NCBI RefSeq assembly: GCF_900096585.1
Contig: NZ_FMYH01000001.1
Span: 620,001-684,000 of the forward strand
From: Sanguibacter gelidistatuariae
GTDB lineage: Bacteria > Actinomycetota > Actinomycetes > Actinomycetales > Cellulomonadaceae
Reading direction: 5' to 3'
DNA length: 64,000 nt
The position numbers and the translations under genes are program-made. Position 1 is the first letter of the stretch. Every line of letters starts with the position of its first letter. Of this stretch, positions 50,720-60,948 are shown in pieces. A model generated the notes under the pieces. The model saw only the letters and a list, made by a program, of their open reading frames with translations, searched no databases and had not been told where the DNA came from.

Positions 50720-51820
50720 CTACTGGGGCTGGCCCCACTGAGGAGGCTCAGGCGGCTGGGGCTGACCGGGCTGGGGGGCCTGCGGCTGCCCCCACTGCTG
50801 ACCCGGCTGGGGTGCCTGGCCTGGCTGCTGGGGCTGACCCCACTGCTGTGTCTGGTCCGGCTGGCCCCACGGCTGCTGCCCCTGCTGCGGTGCCTGCTGA
50901 CCGGGCTGACCCGGCTGGCCCCACGGCTGCTGCCCCTGCTGCGGCGCGCCCGGTGCCTGCTGGCCCGGCTGTCCGGGCTGGCCCGGCTGCCCTGGGTATC
51001 CCCAGGGCTGGGATGCGCCGTAGGCGCCGGGGGCGCCCGGCCCGCCGTTGTTGCGGTTGCGCAGGATGAGCCAGACGACCACACCGATGATCACGAGCGC
51101 GCCGACCCCGAGGCCGACCCACAGGATCCAGCCAGCGCCGCCGTCGTCCTTCGCGGCCTTGGTGGAGGCCTTCGGCGTCGGCTTGTCGGTTGCCTTGTCC
51201 GTCGCCTTGTCGCTGGCTCCGTCCGTCGCCTCGTCCGTTGCCTCGTCGGTGGGCAGCGTTGATCCGCCCGAGAGGCCAGAGGAGGCGGTGTAGTCGAGGT
51301 CGGAGGAGCCGTTGCCCGTCCACTCCACGGTGTAGTCGTTGACCAGCGTCCCGTTGTAGTCGGTCACCGGGTCGGGGAAGGTCACCGTCGTGGTGAGCAC
51401 GATGGCATCGGTCTGCTCAGGCGTGAAGCTCGAGGTCACCAGCGTGATGGGGTACTGAAGGTCGAAGTGCAGGCCGTCGGAGTCCGTGCTGACGACCCCG
51501 CGTCCGAACATCCCGACGTCGTCCCCGGGGATGTCGTAGCCGGTGATCTCGACCCCGGCGAAGCCGTCCTCCCGGTAGTCGGTGACCATGAAGTCTTCGA
51601 TGCCGGGCTGCTCCGCGAACTGATCGGTCATGAGGGCGATGAACGAGTCGGCGGTCTGACCGGCCGTCGCCAGGTCGGTCTCCGATGCCGCCATGACGAG
51701 GTTCATGTCGTAGGTGCCGTCGTCGTACACGGCGATGTCCGTGGTGACCTTGCCGCAGCCGGCGAGCGCCATCACGAACAGGGCTGCCCCCGCAATCCAG
51801 GCCAGTGGTTTCCTACGCAT
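50720..51820 (-). CDS. LppM-like lipoprotein with C-terminal membrane helix and Gly-Gln-Pro tail (copy 2)
   Basis: 366 residues from the ATG at 51820 with GGAG 8 bases upstream. The lipobox is LAGC with Cys22. The domain plan is the same as copy 1: a beta-rich LppM-like domain (IAVYDDGTYDMNLVMAASE), a Thr/Asp/Lys-rich linker, one membrane helix (WILWVGLGVGALVIIGVVVW, nearly the same as in copy 1) and a tail of GQPGQPGQQ and QQPWGQP repeats. The paralogy includes flanking DNA. The role is unknown. Confidence 0.88.
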   Translation of the reverse strand: MRRKPLAWIAGAALFVMALAGCGKVTTDIAVYDDGTYDMNLVMAASETDLATAGQTADSFIALMTDQFAEQPGIEDFMVTDYREDGFAGVEITGYDIPGDDVGMFGRGVVSTDSDGLHFDLQYPITLVTSSFTPEQTDAIVLTTTVTFPDPVTDYNGTLVNDYTVEWTGNGSSDLDYTASSGLSGGSTLPTDEATDEATDGASDKATDKATDKPTPKASTKAAKDDGGAGWILWVGLGVGALVIIGVVVWLILRNRNNGGPGAPGAYGASQPWGYPGQPGQPGQPGQQAPGAPQQGQQPWGQPGQPGQQAPQQGQQPWGQPDQTQQWGQPQQPGQAPQPGQQWGQPQAPQPGQPQPPEPPQWGQPQ

Positions 51821-52011
51821 TCGTGTCTCCTCAGTGTGCCGGGCGTGAGCCCGGTGGTGTAGATCTTCCGCCAGCACTGTTTCACAGTCGATCCACTAAA
51901 GTCCTGCCGCTAAGGGGGGAAGGGGAGTTCTCCCCACCCGTTCCCGCGCGTCACTGAAGCCGCCTGTGCGCCGCAGATCGACTGCTCGGATCTCAGGTTG
52001 GCCGTCGGGCG

Positions 52012-52047
52012 AGGCGACGGCCAGGCGACGGCCAGGCGACGGCCAGG
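52012..52047. repeat. 11-bp tandem repeat
   Basis: AGGCGACGGCC is repeated three times head to tail (52012-52044) with a partial fourth unit, in the gene-free interval 51821-52201 between LppM-like gene 2 and nrdD. Apart from this and the NrdR-like boxes no gene or RNA is apparent in the interval. Confidence 0.85.
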
Positions 52048-52080
52048 ACCCGCGGGACCTAAGACCTATCTCCGTCCGAG

Positions 52081-52128
52081 CCACCATATGTAGTGTTGCA
52101 GTCCCGATATAAGCACTACATATGCCAG
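52081..52128. promoter_or_regulatory. Tandem NrdR-like boxes upstream of nrdD
   Basis: CCACCATATGTAGTGT (52081-52096) matches 13 of 16 positions of the NrdR box ACACwATATATwGTGT. GCACTACATATGCCAG (52113-52128) matches its first half well. Their starts are 32 bases apart, three helical turns, the usual spacing of paired NrdR boxes. Seen another way, CATATGTAGTG and CACTACATATG are exact inverted repeats. Confidence 0.75.
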
Positions 52129-52151
52129 TCGGGCGTCCGTGGCGACGATCT

Positions 52152-52234
52152 GGCACACCATCGTCTTCGGCACACCATCGTCCTCAAGGAGCCATGCACT
52201 TGTGAAGAACACGTCTTCCACCACGTCTTCCACC
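52152..52234. repeat. Short tandem duplications around the nrdD start
   Basis: GGCACACCATCGTC occurs at 52152-52165 and 52169-52182 in the leader. ACGTCTTCCACC occurs twice in tandem at 52211-52234, encoding the Ser/Thr run at the NrdD N-terminus. Confidence 0.7.
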
Positions 52235-54487
52235 ACGCCGACCCCAGGCGCAGCGCTCGCCGGGATGATGGTCGCCAAGCGTGACGGCCGTCGGCTCGAG
52301 TTCGACGACTCGAGGATCTACGCGGCGCTGGCCAAGGCATTCGTCGACGTGCACGGCGACCTCGACCCGCTCACGCACCGAGCCCTGGCCGGACTCGTGG
52401 CGCGGATCAGCAAAGAGATCGGCGAACGCTTCACGGTCGACGTAAAGATCTACGAGATCCAGAACGTCGTCGAGCACGTGCTGCTGGACAGCAAGGAGTA
52501 CGACGTCGCCGAGGCCTACATCAGCTACCGGACCCAGCGGGACTTCGCCCGGAGCAAGGCCACCGATATCGACCACTCCATCCTCAAGCTCATCGGCAAG
52601 GACCAGGCGGTCGTCAACGAGAACGCCAACAAAGACAGCGACGTCTTCAACACCCAGCGGGACCTCACGGCCGGCGCCGTGGGCAAGGCCATCGGCCTGA
52701 AGATGCTCCCCTCCCACGTGGCGAACGCGCACCAGAAGGGCGACATCCACTATCACGATCTGGACTATCACCCCTATGCGCCGATGACGAACTGCTGCCT
52801 GATCGACTTCCAGACGATGCTCAGCCAGGGCTTCCGGATCGGCAACGCCGAGGTCGAACCCCCGCGCTCGATCCAGACCGCGACCGCACAGATCGCCCAG
52901 ATCATTGCCAACGTCGCCTCGAGCCAGTACGGCGGGTGCTCGGCCAACCGCATCGACGAGCTTCTGGCGCCCTACGCGCGCAAGAACTTCGACAAGCACC
53001 TCGTCGACGCCCGGCGGTGGATCTCTGAGGAGTCCGCGCACCGCGAGTACGCCGAGGAGAAGACCCGCAAAGACATATACGACGCGATGCAGAGCCTCGA
53101 GTACGAGATCAACACCCTCTTCACCTCCAACGGCCAGACGCCGTTCACGTCGCTGGGCTTCGGCCTGGGCACCGACTGGTTCGAGCGTGAGGTCCAGAAG
53201 GCGATCCTCGCCATCCGCATCGGCGGTCTCGGCAGCGAGAAGCGGACGGCGATCTTCCCCAAGCTCATCTTCACGCTGCGGCGGGGGCTCAACCTCGACC
53301 CGACCGACCCGAACTACGACATCAAGGAGCTCGCGCTCGAGTGCGCGACCAAGCGGATGTACCCCGACGTCCTCAACTACGACAAGCTCGTCGAGCTCAC
53401 GGGCAGCTTCAAGGTCCCGATGGGCTGCCGCTCCTTCCTGCAGGGATGGCAGGACGCCGACGGCAACGACGTCTCCGAGGGTCGGATGAACCTTGGTGTG
53501 GTGACCCTCAACCTGCCACGGATCGCGCTCGAGGCGGCGGGAAGCAAGGAGAAGTTCTGGACCATCCTCGACGAACGGCTGAGCACGACGCGTGACGCGC
53601 TGCTCTACCGGATCGAGCGCTGCGCGGAGGCGACCGCGGCGAACGCGCCGATCCTCTATATCTTCGGTGCCTTCGGGCAACGTCTGGCCCTCACCGACCC
53701 CGTGACCACCCTCTTCAAGGACGGGCGCGCCACGGTCTCGCTCGGCTACATCGGTCTCTATGAGGCGGCGGCCGCCTTCTACGGCGGAGCCTGGGAGGGT
53801 GACCCCGAGGCCAAGGAGTTCACGCTCGAGATCCTCCGCGAGCTCCAGCGCAGCGCGGCGGCCTGGACCCGTGAGCACAGCTACCAGTTCTCGGTCTACG
53901 CGACGCCGAGCGAGTCCCTCACGGATCGCTTCTGCCGGCTGGACAAAGCGAAGTTCGGGTCGGTCGCCGACATCACCGACAAGGACTACTACACGAACTC
54001 CTTCCACTACGACGTGCGCAAGAACCCCACGCCCTTCGAGAAGCTCGACTTCGAGATGGACTACCCCCAGTACTCCTCGGGCGGATTCATCCACTACTGC
54101 GAGTACCCGATCCTCCAGCAGAACCCGGCCGCCCTCGGTGCGGTGTGGGACTACGCATACGACCGGGTCGGCTACCTGGGCACCAACACCCCGATCGACC
54201 GGTGCTACGAATGCGGGTACACGGGCGACTTCGACGCCACCGCCCGCGGCTTCGAGTGCCCCGAGTGCGGCAACGCCAACCCCGCGACCTGCGACGTCGT
54301 CAAGCGGACCTGTGGGTACCTGGGCAATCCCCAGGCGCGCCCGATGGTGCACGGACGCCACAGTGAGATTGCCTCCCGGGTCAAGCACATGCCCGGTGCC
54401 GTGGGCAGTCCCGCAGGCAGCAATGCTGTGCCCGACGCCGGCAGCGCGGCCGGGAGCGCCGGCGTCGGGCAGGCCGGGCGTGCCTGA
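52202..54487 (+). CDS. nrdD: Anaerobic ribonucleoside-triphosphate reductase NrdD
   Basis: 761 residues from the GTG at 52202, with AAGGAG 10 bases upstream; an upstream in-frame GTG at 52139 lies before the site. An N-terminal ATP-cone (VAKRDGRRLEFDDSRIYAAL) follows a Ser/Thr run. The glycyl-radical core ends with a zinc site Cys668, Cys671, Cys686 and Cys689, and the radical Gly705 in RTCGYLGNPQARP. It makes dNTPs without oxygen, activated by NrdG from the next gene. The ~30-residue Ala/Gly-rich C-terminal tail is extra. Paired NrdR-like boxes lie upstream. Confidence 0.97.
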   Translation: MKNTSSTTSSTTPTPGAALAGMMVAKRDGRRLEFDDSRIYAALAKAFVDVHGDLDPLTHRALAGLVARISKEIGERFTVDVKIYEIQNVVEHVLLDSKEYDVAEAYISYRTQRDFARSKATDIDHSILKLIGKDQAVVNENANKDSDVFNTQRDLTAGAVGKAIGLKMLPSHVANAHQKGDIHYHDLDYHPYAPMTNCCLIDFQTMLSQGFRIGNAEVEPPRSIQTATAQIAQIIANVASSQYGGCSANRIDELLAPYARKNFDKHLVDARRWISEESAHREYAEEKTRKDIYDAMQSLEYEINTLFTSNGQTPFTSLGFGLGTDWFEREVQKAILAIRIGGLGSEKRTAIFPKLIFTLRRGLNLDPTDPNYDIKELALECATKRMYPDVLNYDKLVELTGSFKVPMGCRSFLQGWQDADGNDVSEGRMNLGVVTLNLPRIALEAAGSKEKFWTILDERLSTTRDALLYRIERCAEATAANAPILYIFGAFGQRLALTDPVTTLFKDGRATVSLGYIGLYEAAAAFYGGAWEGDPEAKEFTLEILRELQRSAAAWTREHSYQFSVYATPSESLTDRFCRLDKAKFGSVADITDKDYYTNSFHYDVRKNPTPFEKLDFEMDYPQYSSGGFIHYCEYPILQQNPAALGAVWDYAYDRVGYLGTNTPIDRCYECGYTGDFDATARGFECPECGNANPATCDVVKRTCGYLGNPQARPMVHGRHSEIASRVKHMPGAVGSPAGSNAVPDAGSAAGSAGVGQAGRA

Positions 54488-55082
54488 CCCGCGTCCGGGA
54501 CAGTGGCTCTCGGAGAAGCTCAGCCAGCATCGCGTCGCCGACTACAAGCCCGACGTCTTCGTCGACGGCGAGGGAGTGCGGTGCAGCCTCTACGTGAGCG
54601 GCTGCCCCTTCGCCTGTGTGGGCTGCTTCAACGAGGCAGTCTGGAGCTTTCGCTACGGCCAGCCCTACACCCGTGAGCTCGAAGACCGGATCGTGGCGGA
54701 CCTGTCCAAGGACTACGTCCAGGGGCTCACGCTGCTCGGTGGTGAGCCGTTCCTCAACACCGAGGTCTGCTTGTCCCTGGTCGCCCGGGTCCGCGCCGAG
54801 CTCGGCGACAGCAAGGACGTGTGGTCGTGGACCGGGTACACCTTCGAGGAGCTCCTGCTCGAAAGCCCGGACAAGCTCGCGCTGCTCGACGAGGTCGACA
54901 TCCTCGTCGACGGCCGCTTCGAGCTGACCTTGCGGGACCCGGGCCTGCAGTTCCGGGGCAGCCGCAACCAGCGGGTGCTGGACGTCAAACGGTCCTTGAA
55001 CGCCGGTGAGGCGGTCGTATGGGCGAAGAGCCGCGACAGCGAGCAGTCCTACGAGCAGATCGAGAGGCGCGCGCTGATCTAG
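54480..55082 (+). CDS. nrdG: Anaerobic ribonucleotide reductase activase NrdG (radical SAM)
   Basis: 200 residues from the GTG at 54480, overlapping nrdD by 8 bases. The radical-SAM cluster motif is SGCPFACVGCFN (CxxxCxxC), followed by LTLLGGEPFLN, the SAM-binding GGE. It generates the glycyl radical on NrdD using SAM and an electron. The protein is slightly longer than E. coli NrdG. Start choice is based on coupling to nrdD; further in-frame starts lie inside nrdD. Confidence 0.95.
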   Translation: MPDPRPGQWLSEKLSQHRVADYKPDVFVDGEGVRCSLYVSGCPFACVGCFNEAVWSFRYGQPYTRELEDRIVADLSKDYVQGLTLLGGEPFLNTEVCLSLVARVRAELGDSKDVWSWTGYTFEELLLESPDKLALLDEVDILVDGRFELTLRDPGLQFRGSRNQRVLDVKRSLNAGEAVVWAKSRDSEQSYEQIERRALI

Positions 55083-55149
55083 AACCGGGCGAGGTCCAGG
55101 GGAGGGTGCAGCGCCCCGGGTTGCGTAGAAAGTACGGTGGCGAGACAGA

Positions 55150-55170
55150 GTTGAGTGGAATACGCTCAAG
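55150..55170. promoter_or_regulatory. HAIR (HspR operator) upstream of clpB
   Basis: GTTGAGT-n7-GCTCAAG differs at two positions from the HAIR consensus CTTGAGT-n7-ACTCAAG. It is 54 bases before the clpB start. The overlapping GCTCAAGTTTGAGC adds a second small palindrome. Confidence 0.85.
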
Positions 55171-55223
55171 TTTGAGCATGTTGGCGACAGTAGACATCGG
55201 CTCGAACGTCACACGGAGGACCC

Positions 55224-57854
55224 ATGGATCTGAACCTCACCACCCTCGCCCAGGAAGCGCTCGCCGGGGCCGTCCAGGGCGCGACCGCCGCTGGCAACCC
55301 CCAGGTGGAGCCCGTCCACCTGCTCGACACCCTGCTCGCCCAGCAGTCCGGCACCACGCCCGGCCTGCTCAAGGAGGCCGGCGTCGACGCCCAGGCGATC
55401 GGCGCCGCGACCCGCCGCGCCCTCGTGGCGCTGCCCGCGGTCTCCGGCTCCGCCGTCGTGAAACCCACCCTGTCGCCCGCGATGTCCGCAGTCCTGCAGC
55501 GCGCCCGCAAGGAGCAGTCGGACCTCGAGGACGACTTCATCTCGACCGAGCACCTGCTGCTCGGCCTGGCTGCCGCGCCGTCCCCGGCCGCCGACATCCT
55601 CAAGAACGCTGGCGCGACCCGCGACGTGCTCGCCGTAGCGGTCCCCGTCGTGCGTGGGGGCAAGCGCGTGACCAGCGCCAACCCGGAGGGCACCTACGAG
55701 GCGCTGGGCAAGTACGGCGTCGACCTCACGGAGGCGGCTCGCGAGGGCAAGCTCGACCCGGTCATCGGGCGCGACGCCGAGATCCGCCGGGTGGTCCAGG
55801 TGCTCAGCCGCCGGACGAAGAACAACCCCGTGCTCATCGGTGACCCCGGCGTCGGCAAGACTGCCGTCGTGGAGGGCCTCGCCCAGCGGATCGTCGCCGG
55901 CGACGTGCCCGACTCGCTCAAGGGCAAGCGGCTGATCTCCCTCGACCTGGCGGCCATGGTCGCCGGCGCGAAGTACCGCGGCGAGTTCGAGGAGCGCTTC
56001 AAGGCGGTCCTGGAGGAGATCAAGGGGTCCGAGGGCGAGGTCGTCACCTTCATCGACGAGCTGCACACGGTCGTGGGTGCCGGCGCCGGCGGCGAGGGCG
56101 CGATGGACGCGGGCAACATGCTCAAGCCCATGCTCGCGCGCGGCGAGCTGCGCCTGGTCGGGGCGACCACCCTCGACGAGTACCGCGAGTACATCGAGAA
56201 GGACCCCGCGCTCGAGCGCCGCTTCCAGCAAGTATTTGTGGGCGAACCGTCGGTCGAGGACACCGTCGCGATCCTGCGCGGGCTGAAGTCCCGCTATGAG
56301 GCGCACCACCGGGTGACCATCTCCGACGCCGCGCTCGTCGCGGCCGCCTCCCTCTCCGACCGCTACATCACCGGCCGCAAGCTGCCCGACAAGGCCATCG
56401 ACCTGATCGACGAGGCCGCCTCCCGGCTCCGGATGGAGATGGACTCCTCACCGACCGAGATCGACGAGCTCCAGCGCGCGGTCACGCGCCTGGAGATGGA
56501 GGAGCTCGCCCTGGAGAAGTCCGACGACGAGGCCACGCGCGCGCGCCTCGGTGTGCTGCGGGCCAACCTTGCCGACCGCAAGGAGGAGCTCGCCGCGCTC
56601 AACGCCCGCTGGGCCGCCGAGAAGGGCGGCTTCAACCGGGTCGGTGAGTTGCGCGAGCAGCTCGCCGACCTCGACGCACGCGCCGCCCGCGCCGAGCGGG
56701 ACGCGGACCTGGAGACGGCGTCGCGCATCCGCTACGGGGAGATCCCGGCCCTGGAGCGCGAGCTGGCAGATGCCGAGCGCGCGGAGAGCTCCGAGAACGC
56801 CGCCGACGCTGGCGACCGACCCGCACCGCTCGTGGGGGACAAGGTCGACGCGGACGAGATCGCCGAGGTCGTCTCGGCCTGGACGGGGATCCCGGCCGGC
56901 CGGATGCTCCAGGGCGAGAGCGAGAAGCTGCTGTCCATGGAGAAGGTCATCGGTGAGCGGCTGATCGGGCAGAAGGCCGCCGTGGCGACCGTGGCCGACG
57001 CCGTCCGGCGCGCCCGGGCCGGGGTCTCCGACCCCAACCGGCCCACCGGCTCGTTCCTCTTCCTCGGCCCGACCGGGGTTGGCAAGACCGAGCTCGCCAA
57101 GGCGCTCGCGGACTTCCTGTTCGACGACGAGCGCGCCATGGTGCGCATCGACATGTCCGAGTACGCCGAGAAGCACTCGGTGGCCCGCCTCGTCGGCGCG
57201 CCCCCGGGCTACGTCGGCTACGAAGAGGGCGGCCAGCTCACCGAGGCCGTGCGTCGTCGGCCGTATTCGGTTGTGCTCTTCGACGAGGTCGAGAAGGCCC
57301 ACCCGGAGGTCTTCGACATCCTGCTCCAGGTGCTCGACGACGGCCGCCTCACCGACGGCCAGGGTCGTACAGTCGACTTCCGCAACGTCATCCTCGTGCT
57401 GACGTCGAACCTCGGGTCGCAGTTCCTCGTCGACCCGCTGCTCGACGCGGGGGCCAAGCGCGCCGCGGTCATGCAGGCCGTGCGGGAGGCGTTCAAGCCG
57501 GAGTTCCTCAACCGGCTCGACGACGTGGTTCTCTTCGACCCGCTCGACCTCGACGAGCTCGGCTACATCGTCGACATCCAGGTGACCGAGCTCGGTCAGC
57601 GGCTGGCCGACCGCCGGCTGGTCCTGGAGGTCACGGACGCGGCCCGGGAGTGGCTGGCGATCGAAGGCTTCGACCCGGCGTACGGCGCGCGTCCGCTGCG
57701 CCGCCTGGTCCAGCGCGAGATCGGCGACCGGCTCGCCCGCAAGATCCTCGCGGGGGAGATCGCCGACGGCGACCACGTCGTGGTCGACCGTCCGCTCGAC
57801 GAGGCCGACGGCGCGGTCCCGGCCCAGGGGCTCACGCTCGAGGTTCGCGCCTGA
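55224..57854 (+). CDS. clpB: ATP-dependent disaggregase ClpB
   Basis: 876 residues, full length. Two Clp_N repeats (1-150), AAA-1 with Walker A GDPGVGKT, the middle coiled-coil domain (~400-530, LERRF... to ELADAERAE) that distinguishes ClpB from ClpA/C, AAA-2 with Walker A GPTGVGKT and the C-terminal D2-small domain. It rescues aggregated proteins with DnaK in the cytoplasm. GGAGGA lies 5 bases before the ATG. HspR control is indicated by the upstream HAIR element; no dnaK operon is in the window. Between nrdG and clpB lie 141 bases. Confidence 0.98.
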   Translation: MDLNLTTLAQEALAGAVQGATAAGNPQVEPVHLLDTLLAQQSGTTPGLLKEAGVDAQAIGAATRRALVALPAVSGSAVVKPTLSPAMSAVLQRARKEQSDLEDDFISTEHLLLGLAAAPSPAADILKNAGATRDVLAVAVPVVRGGKRVTSANPEGTYEALGKYGVDLTEAAREGKLDPVIGRDAEIRRVVQVLSRRTKNNPVLIGDPGVGKTAVVEGLAQRIVAGDVPDSLKGKRLISLDLAAMVAGAKYRGEFEERFKAVLEEIKGSEGEVVTFIDELHTVVGAGAGGEGAMDAGNMLKPMLARGELRLVGATTLDEYREYIEKDPALERRFQQVFVGEPSVEDTVAILRGLKSRYEAHHRVTISDAALVAAASLSDRYITGRKLPDKAIDLIDEAASRLRMEMDSSPTEIDELQRAVTRLEMEELALEKSDDEATRARLGVLRANLADRKEELAALNARWAAEKGGFNRVGELREQLADLDARAARAERDADLETASRIRYGEIPALERELADAERAESSENAADAGDRPAPLVGDKVDADEIAEVVSAWTGIPAGRMLQGESEKLLSMEKVIGERLIGQKAAVATVADAVRRARAGVSDPNRPTGSFLFLGPTGVGKTELAKALADFLFDDERAMVRIDMSEYAEKHSVARLVGAPPGYVGYEEGGQLTEAVRRRPYSVVLFDEVEKAHPEVFDILLQVLDDGRLTDGQGRTVDFRNVILVLTSNLGSQFLVDPLLDAGAKRAAVMQAVREAFKPEFLNRLDDVVLFDPLDLDELGYIVDIQVTELGQRLADRRLVLEVTDAAREWLAIEGFDPAYGARPLRRLVQREIGDRLARKILAGEIADGDHVVVDRPLDEADGAVPAQGLTLEVRA

Positions 57855-57865
57855 CCCCATGACAG

Positions 57866-57899
57866 CAGGGCCCACCGCCTCGGCGGTGGGCCCTGTTTT
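57866..57899 (+). terminator. Rho-independent terminator of clpB
   Basis: CAGGGCCCACCGCC and its complement form a 14-bp stem with a 2-base loop, followed by TTTT, 11 bases past the clpB stop. Confidence 0.92.
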
Positions 57900-57992
57900 G
57901 TCGCGGGGCGCAGGCCCGGCGGTGCGGTGGTCACGGCGCGGAGGGGGGGAACCGCGCCGTGACCAGTTCTGGGGGCTCTCGGAGCCGTGGGG

Positions 57993-59642
57993 CTAGTAGG
58001 TGAACGCGGCCATGCGCATGCGCAGGTCGCCGGAGAGGCGAGCCAGCTCCTCGACCGAGGTGCTCATCTGCCCGACCACCTCGGAGGCCGTGCCGGCTGC
58101 CAATGCGACGCCGGTGATGTTGCTCGCGATCTCGCCCGAGCCGGTCGCGGCCTCGGTCACCGAGCGGGACATCTCGTTCGTGGTTGCGGTCTGCTCCTCC
58201 ACAGCCGAGGCGATCGTCATCTGGTAGTCGTTGATCGAGGCGATGATGTCGGAGATCTCAGCGATCGCATCGACCGCCCCGGACGTCTCCTGCTGGATCG
58301 CCTCGACCCGGCGGGCGATGTCCTCGGTCGCCTTCGCGGTCTCCTGGGCCAGCTCCTTGACCTCGCCGGCGACGACGGCGAAGCCCTTGCCAGCCTCGCC
58401 GGCCCGGGCGGCTTCGATCGTGGCGTTGAGGGCGAGCAGGTTGGTCTGCTCGGCGATGTTCGTGATGACCTTGACGACGTTGCCGATCTCCTGGCTCGAG
58501 GCACCGAGCTTGGTGACGGTCTCGTTGGTCGAGGCAGCCATGACCGTGGCGCGGGCCGCGACCTTCGCGGCGTCGTTGGCGTTCTGGGCGATCTCACGGA
58601 TCGAGGCGCCCATCTCCTCCGCGCCGGCGGCGACGGTCTGCACGTTGCGTGAGACCTGCTCGGCGGCGGCGGCGACCACGCCGGCCTGCGCGCTGGTCTC
58701 CTCGGACCCGGCGGCGACCTGGGTGTTCGCGGCGGCGAGCTCCTCGGCTGCTGCTGCGACGGTTCCGGCGGTCTCTGTCACCCCGGCCAGGGTTTCGGTG
58801 AGGTTGATCTGCGCGGAGGTCAGGGCGTGCGCCATCTGACCGATCTCGTCCCCGTTGGTGTTGTCGACGCGGACGGTGAGGTCCCCGGAAGCCAGGGCGT
58901 CCAGGGCGGCCCTCACGGCGTTGACCTGGCGACGCATGATGTTCGCGATCGCCACGCCGACGACGACCGCGAGCACGACGCCGGCCGCGGCGAGGGCGAT
59001 GAGCAGGATGGTGGCGTTCCTCGCGCGGGAGTCGGCGTCGGAGGAGACCTTCTCCAGCAGCGCCGTCACGTCGTCGGAGACGGCTCTGAGGCCGCCGATC
59101 ATCGCGTCACCGGCGACGGCCCCCTCTTTGACACGGACCTCTTGGAAGAGGTCGAAGTCGCCTGCCAGTGCAGCGGGAATGAGCTTGGTGCGCTGGAGGT
59201 CGACGTACTTCTCCCATCCAGTCCCCAGCGCCTCCCAGGACTCGGGCATCTCCCCGGCGGCAGCCAGATACACGGCGCCGAACGAGTCGGAAACCTTGTC
59301 CACCAGCGCCAGCGCCTCCTCGACCTTCGCGGCCTGACCGGGGCGGTCCGCCTCGTCGAAGGTGGCACCCATCTGGGTAGCGGCGTTGCGCGCCACCCAG
59401 ACGGTGTCCTTGAGGTCTGAGAGCGCACCGCTGACTTCGGTCTGCGTCTTTGCCATCTCGGTCGTGGCGGCGTTGAGGGTGGTCATCGACCCGGCGCCCA
59501 TAGCTGTCAGGCCCACCGAGACTAGAGCGCCGAGAGCGACGATTGCGAGGACCTTGGTCCTGATGGACCAGTCGGCGAAGCGAACTCTCGACCGCCGACC
59601 TTGTCGATCGGTTCCTCGGCCAGCTGACGGTAGTGCACTCAT
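57993..59642 (-). CDS. Methyl-accepting chemotaxis protein (second transmembrane receptor)
   Basis: 549 residues from the ATG at 59642, with GGGAGAAG 8 bases upstream; the longer frame to 59726 has no such site. TM1 is ~31-50 after an Arg-rich N-terminus, a ~155-residue extracytoplasmic helical sensor follows, TM2 is ~209-235, HAMP ~236-290, and the signalling domain has the same tip ([18 protein letters not shown]) and FTY ending as the receptor at 4861. The sensor halves are unrelated by eye, so the pair likely share CheA/CheW but not ligands. Confidence 0.95.
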   Translation of the reverse strand: MSALPSAGRGTDRQGRRSRVRFADWSIRTKVLAIVALGALVSVGLTAMGAGSMTTLNAATTEMAKTQTEVSGALSDLKDTVWVARNAATQMGATFDEADRPGQAAKVEEALALVDKVSDSFGAVYLAAAGEMPESWEALGTGWEKYVDLQRTKLIPAALAGDFDLFQEVRVKEGAVAGDAMIGGLRAVSDDVTALLEKVSSDADSRARNATILLIALAAAGVVLAVVVGVAIANIMRRQVNAVRAALDALASGDLTVRVDNTNGDEIGQMAHALTSAQINLTETLAGVTETAGTVAAAAEELAAANTQVAAGSEETSAQAGVVAAAAEQVSRNVQTVAAGAEEMGASIREIAQNANDAAKVAARATVMAASTNETVTKLGASSQEIGNVVKVITNIAEQTNLLALNATIEAARAGEAGKGFAVVAGEVKELAQETAKATEDIARRVEAIQQETSGAVDAIAEISDIIASINDYQMTIASAVEEQTATTNEMSRSVTEAATGSGEIASNITGVALAAGTASEVVGQMSTSVEELARLSGDLRMRMAAFTY

Positions 59643-59807
59643 GCGAACTTCTCCCTCAAGAAATCGTGATGTCGACCCCCTATCGAACGGTCGCGGTCCG
59701 CCGTGACGCTTTCTGACAAAGTTCACCCGCCGTGCGGGTCAAGTCGGTCATAGCGCCGGGTCGGCTTGCACGTCCCGGGCGCTCTCGGGAGCCACGCGGA
59801 CACACGA

Positions 59808-59847
59808 ACGGGGCCGGGCGCGGCTCGATGCACGCGTCTGGCCCCGT
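59808..59847. terminator. Hairpin after the septum-formation-like gene at 59864
   Basis: ACGGGGCC...GGCCCCGT with an extended, imperfect GCGC/GCG inner stem lies 16 bases past the stop of the minus-strand gene ending at 59864. There is no T run. Confidence 0.5.
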
Positions 59848-59863
59848 CCAGGGCTCGATCAGA

Positions 59864-60853
59864 TCAGCCGAGGAGGCTTCCGGTCAGCTTGCCGTCCGGG
59901 CTTGCGGCGATGCACAGGCCCTTGCGGTCGCCTTCGCCCCAGGAGTCCTCGCTCGGGGTCCACACGAGGAAGTCGAGGGCCTCCGGCGCGGTGTCGGAGG
60001 TGATCGACTTCCCGGGGCAGATCGCCGTGGTCTGCTCGATGACCTTGGCATCACCGGGGAACTTCTCACCGGAAAACTTCTTGGCCGCGACCACCTGGGC
60101 GTCGTGGGCGTCTGCGCACGGGACGACGGTCACTTCGGCGATCGATTCGCCCGTTGGCAGTGACAGCAGGCAGTTGCCCACGGTGAGCTCACGTGAGTGC
60201 GCGGTGGTCTTGGCGTCGACGTCCTTGGGCAGCGACTCGACGTCAGAGGACGACAGCAGGAAGTACGCCGCGACGGCGAGACTGACGACAACGACGGCGG
60301 CGATCACGGAGACGACGATGATCACGGTCTTGTTCCGGGAGCCTGCCGCAGGCGGCTGCGCGCCCCATGGGCCGGGCTGACCGGGCTGGGCGTACTGACC
60401 GGGCTGGCCCTGATGCGGGTACTGACCTGGCTGACCCGGCTGGGCGTACTGACCGGGCTGGCCCTGCTGGGCGTACTGATTTGGCTGACCCGGCTGGGCA
60501 TACTGGCCCGGCTGCCCCTGCTGGGGATATTGACCGGGCTGGCCTGGCTGCTGGGACCGCCCCCACTGCTGACCGGGCTGGCTGGGCGGGGCGTACTGTC
60601 CGGGCTGCGCGTACTGCCCCTGCTGTCCCTGCTGTCCCGGCTGTCCCTGCTGAGGAGCTGCCCACGGCTGCGCCGACGCGGGCTGGCCGTACTGACCAGG
60701 GGCTGCGGGCTGTGCGCCCCACTGAGCAGGCGGACCGGGAACCGCTCGTGGCTGACCGGGCTGGCCAGGCTGAGCGTACTGTCCGGGCTGCTGCGGCTGT
60801 CCAGGGTTCTCCGGGTCGACAGGGCCGGGCGGAGGAGGAGGGACTGAGGTCAC
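59864..60853 (-). CDS. Membrane protein with septum-formation-like domain and Gly-Gln-Pro repeat N-terminus
   Basis: 329 residues from the GTG at 60853. The first ~175 residues are tandem [10 protein letters not shown] repeats. One membrane helix ([20 protein letters not shown]) is followed by an extracytoplasmic domain with the septum-formation (PF13845-like) pattern: [24 protein letters not shown], and [12 protein letters not shown], with four Cys likely in two disulfides. The function of the domain is not established; the name comes from one actinobacterial member. It is the last of three related genes in tandem. Confidence 0.82.
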   Translation of the reverse strand: MTSVPPPPPGPVDPENPGQPQQPGQYAQPGQPGQPRAVPGPPAQWGAQPAAPGQYGQPASAQPWAAPQQGQPGQQGQQGQYAQPGQYAPPSQPGQQWGRSQQPGQPGQYPQQGQPGQYAQPGQPNQYAQQGQPGQYAQPGQPGQYPHQGQPGQYAQPGQPGPWGAQPPAAGSRNKTVIIVVSVIAAVVVVSLAVAAYFLLSSSDVESLPKDVDAKTTAHSRELTVGNCLLSLPTGESIAEVTVVPCADAHDAQVVAAKKFSGEKFPGDAKVIEQTTAICPGKSITSDTAPEALDFLVWTPSEDSWGEGDRKGLCIAASPDGKLTGSLLG

Positions 60854-60948
60854 GGGGCGCTACCGCCTTCGATCTGCGTCCGGAGAGTGGACGGGTGGAT
60901 TGTCGTGTCTGAAGACTAGCGCCGCTTCTGTGTGCGGGGGCTCCTCGC

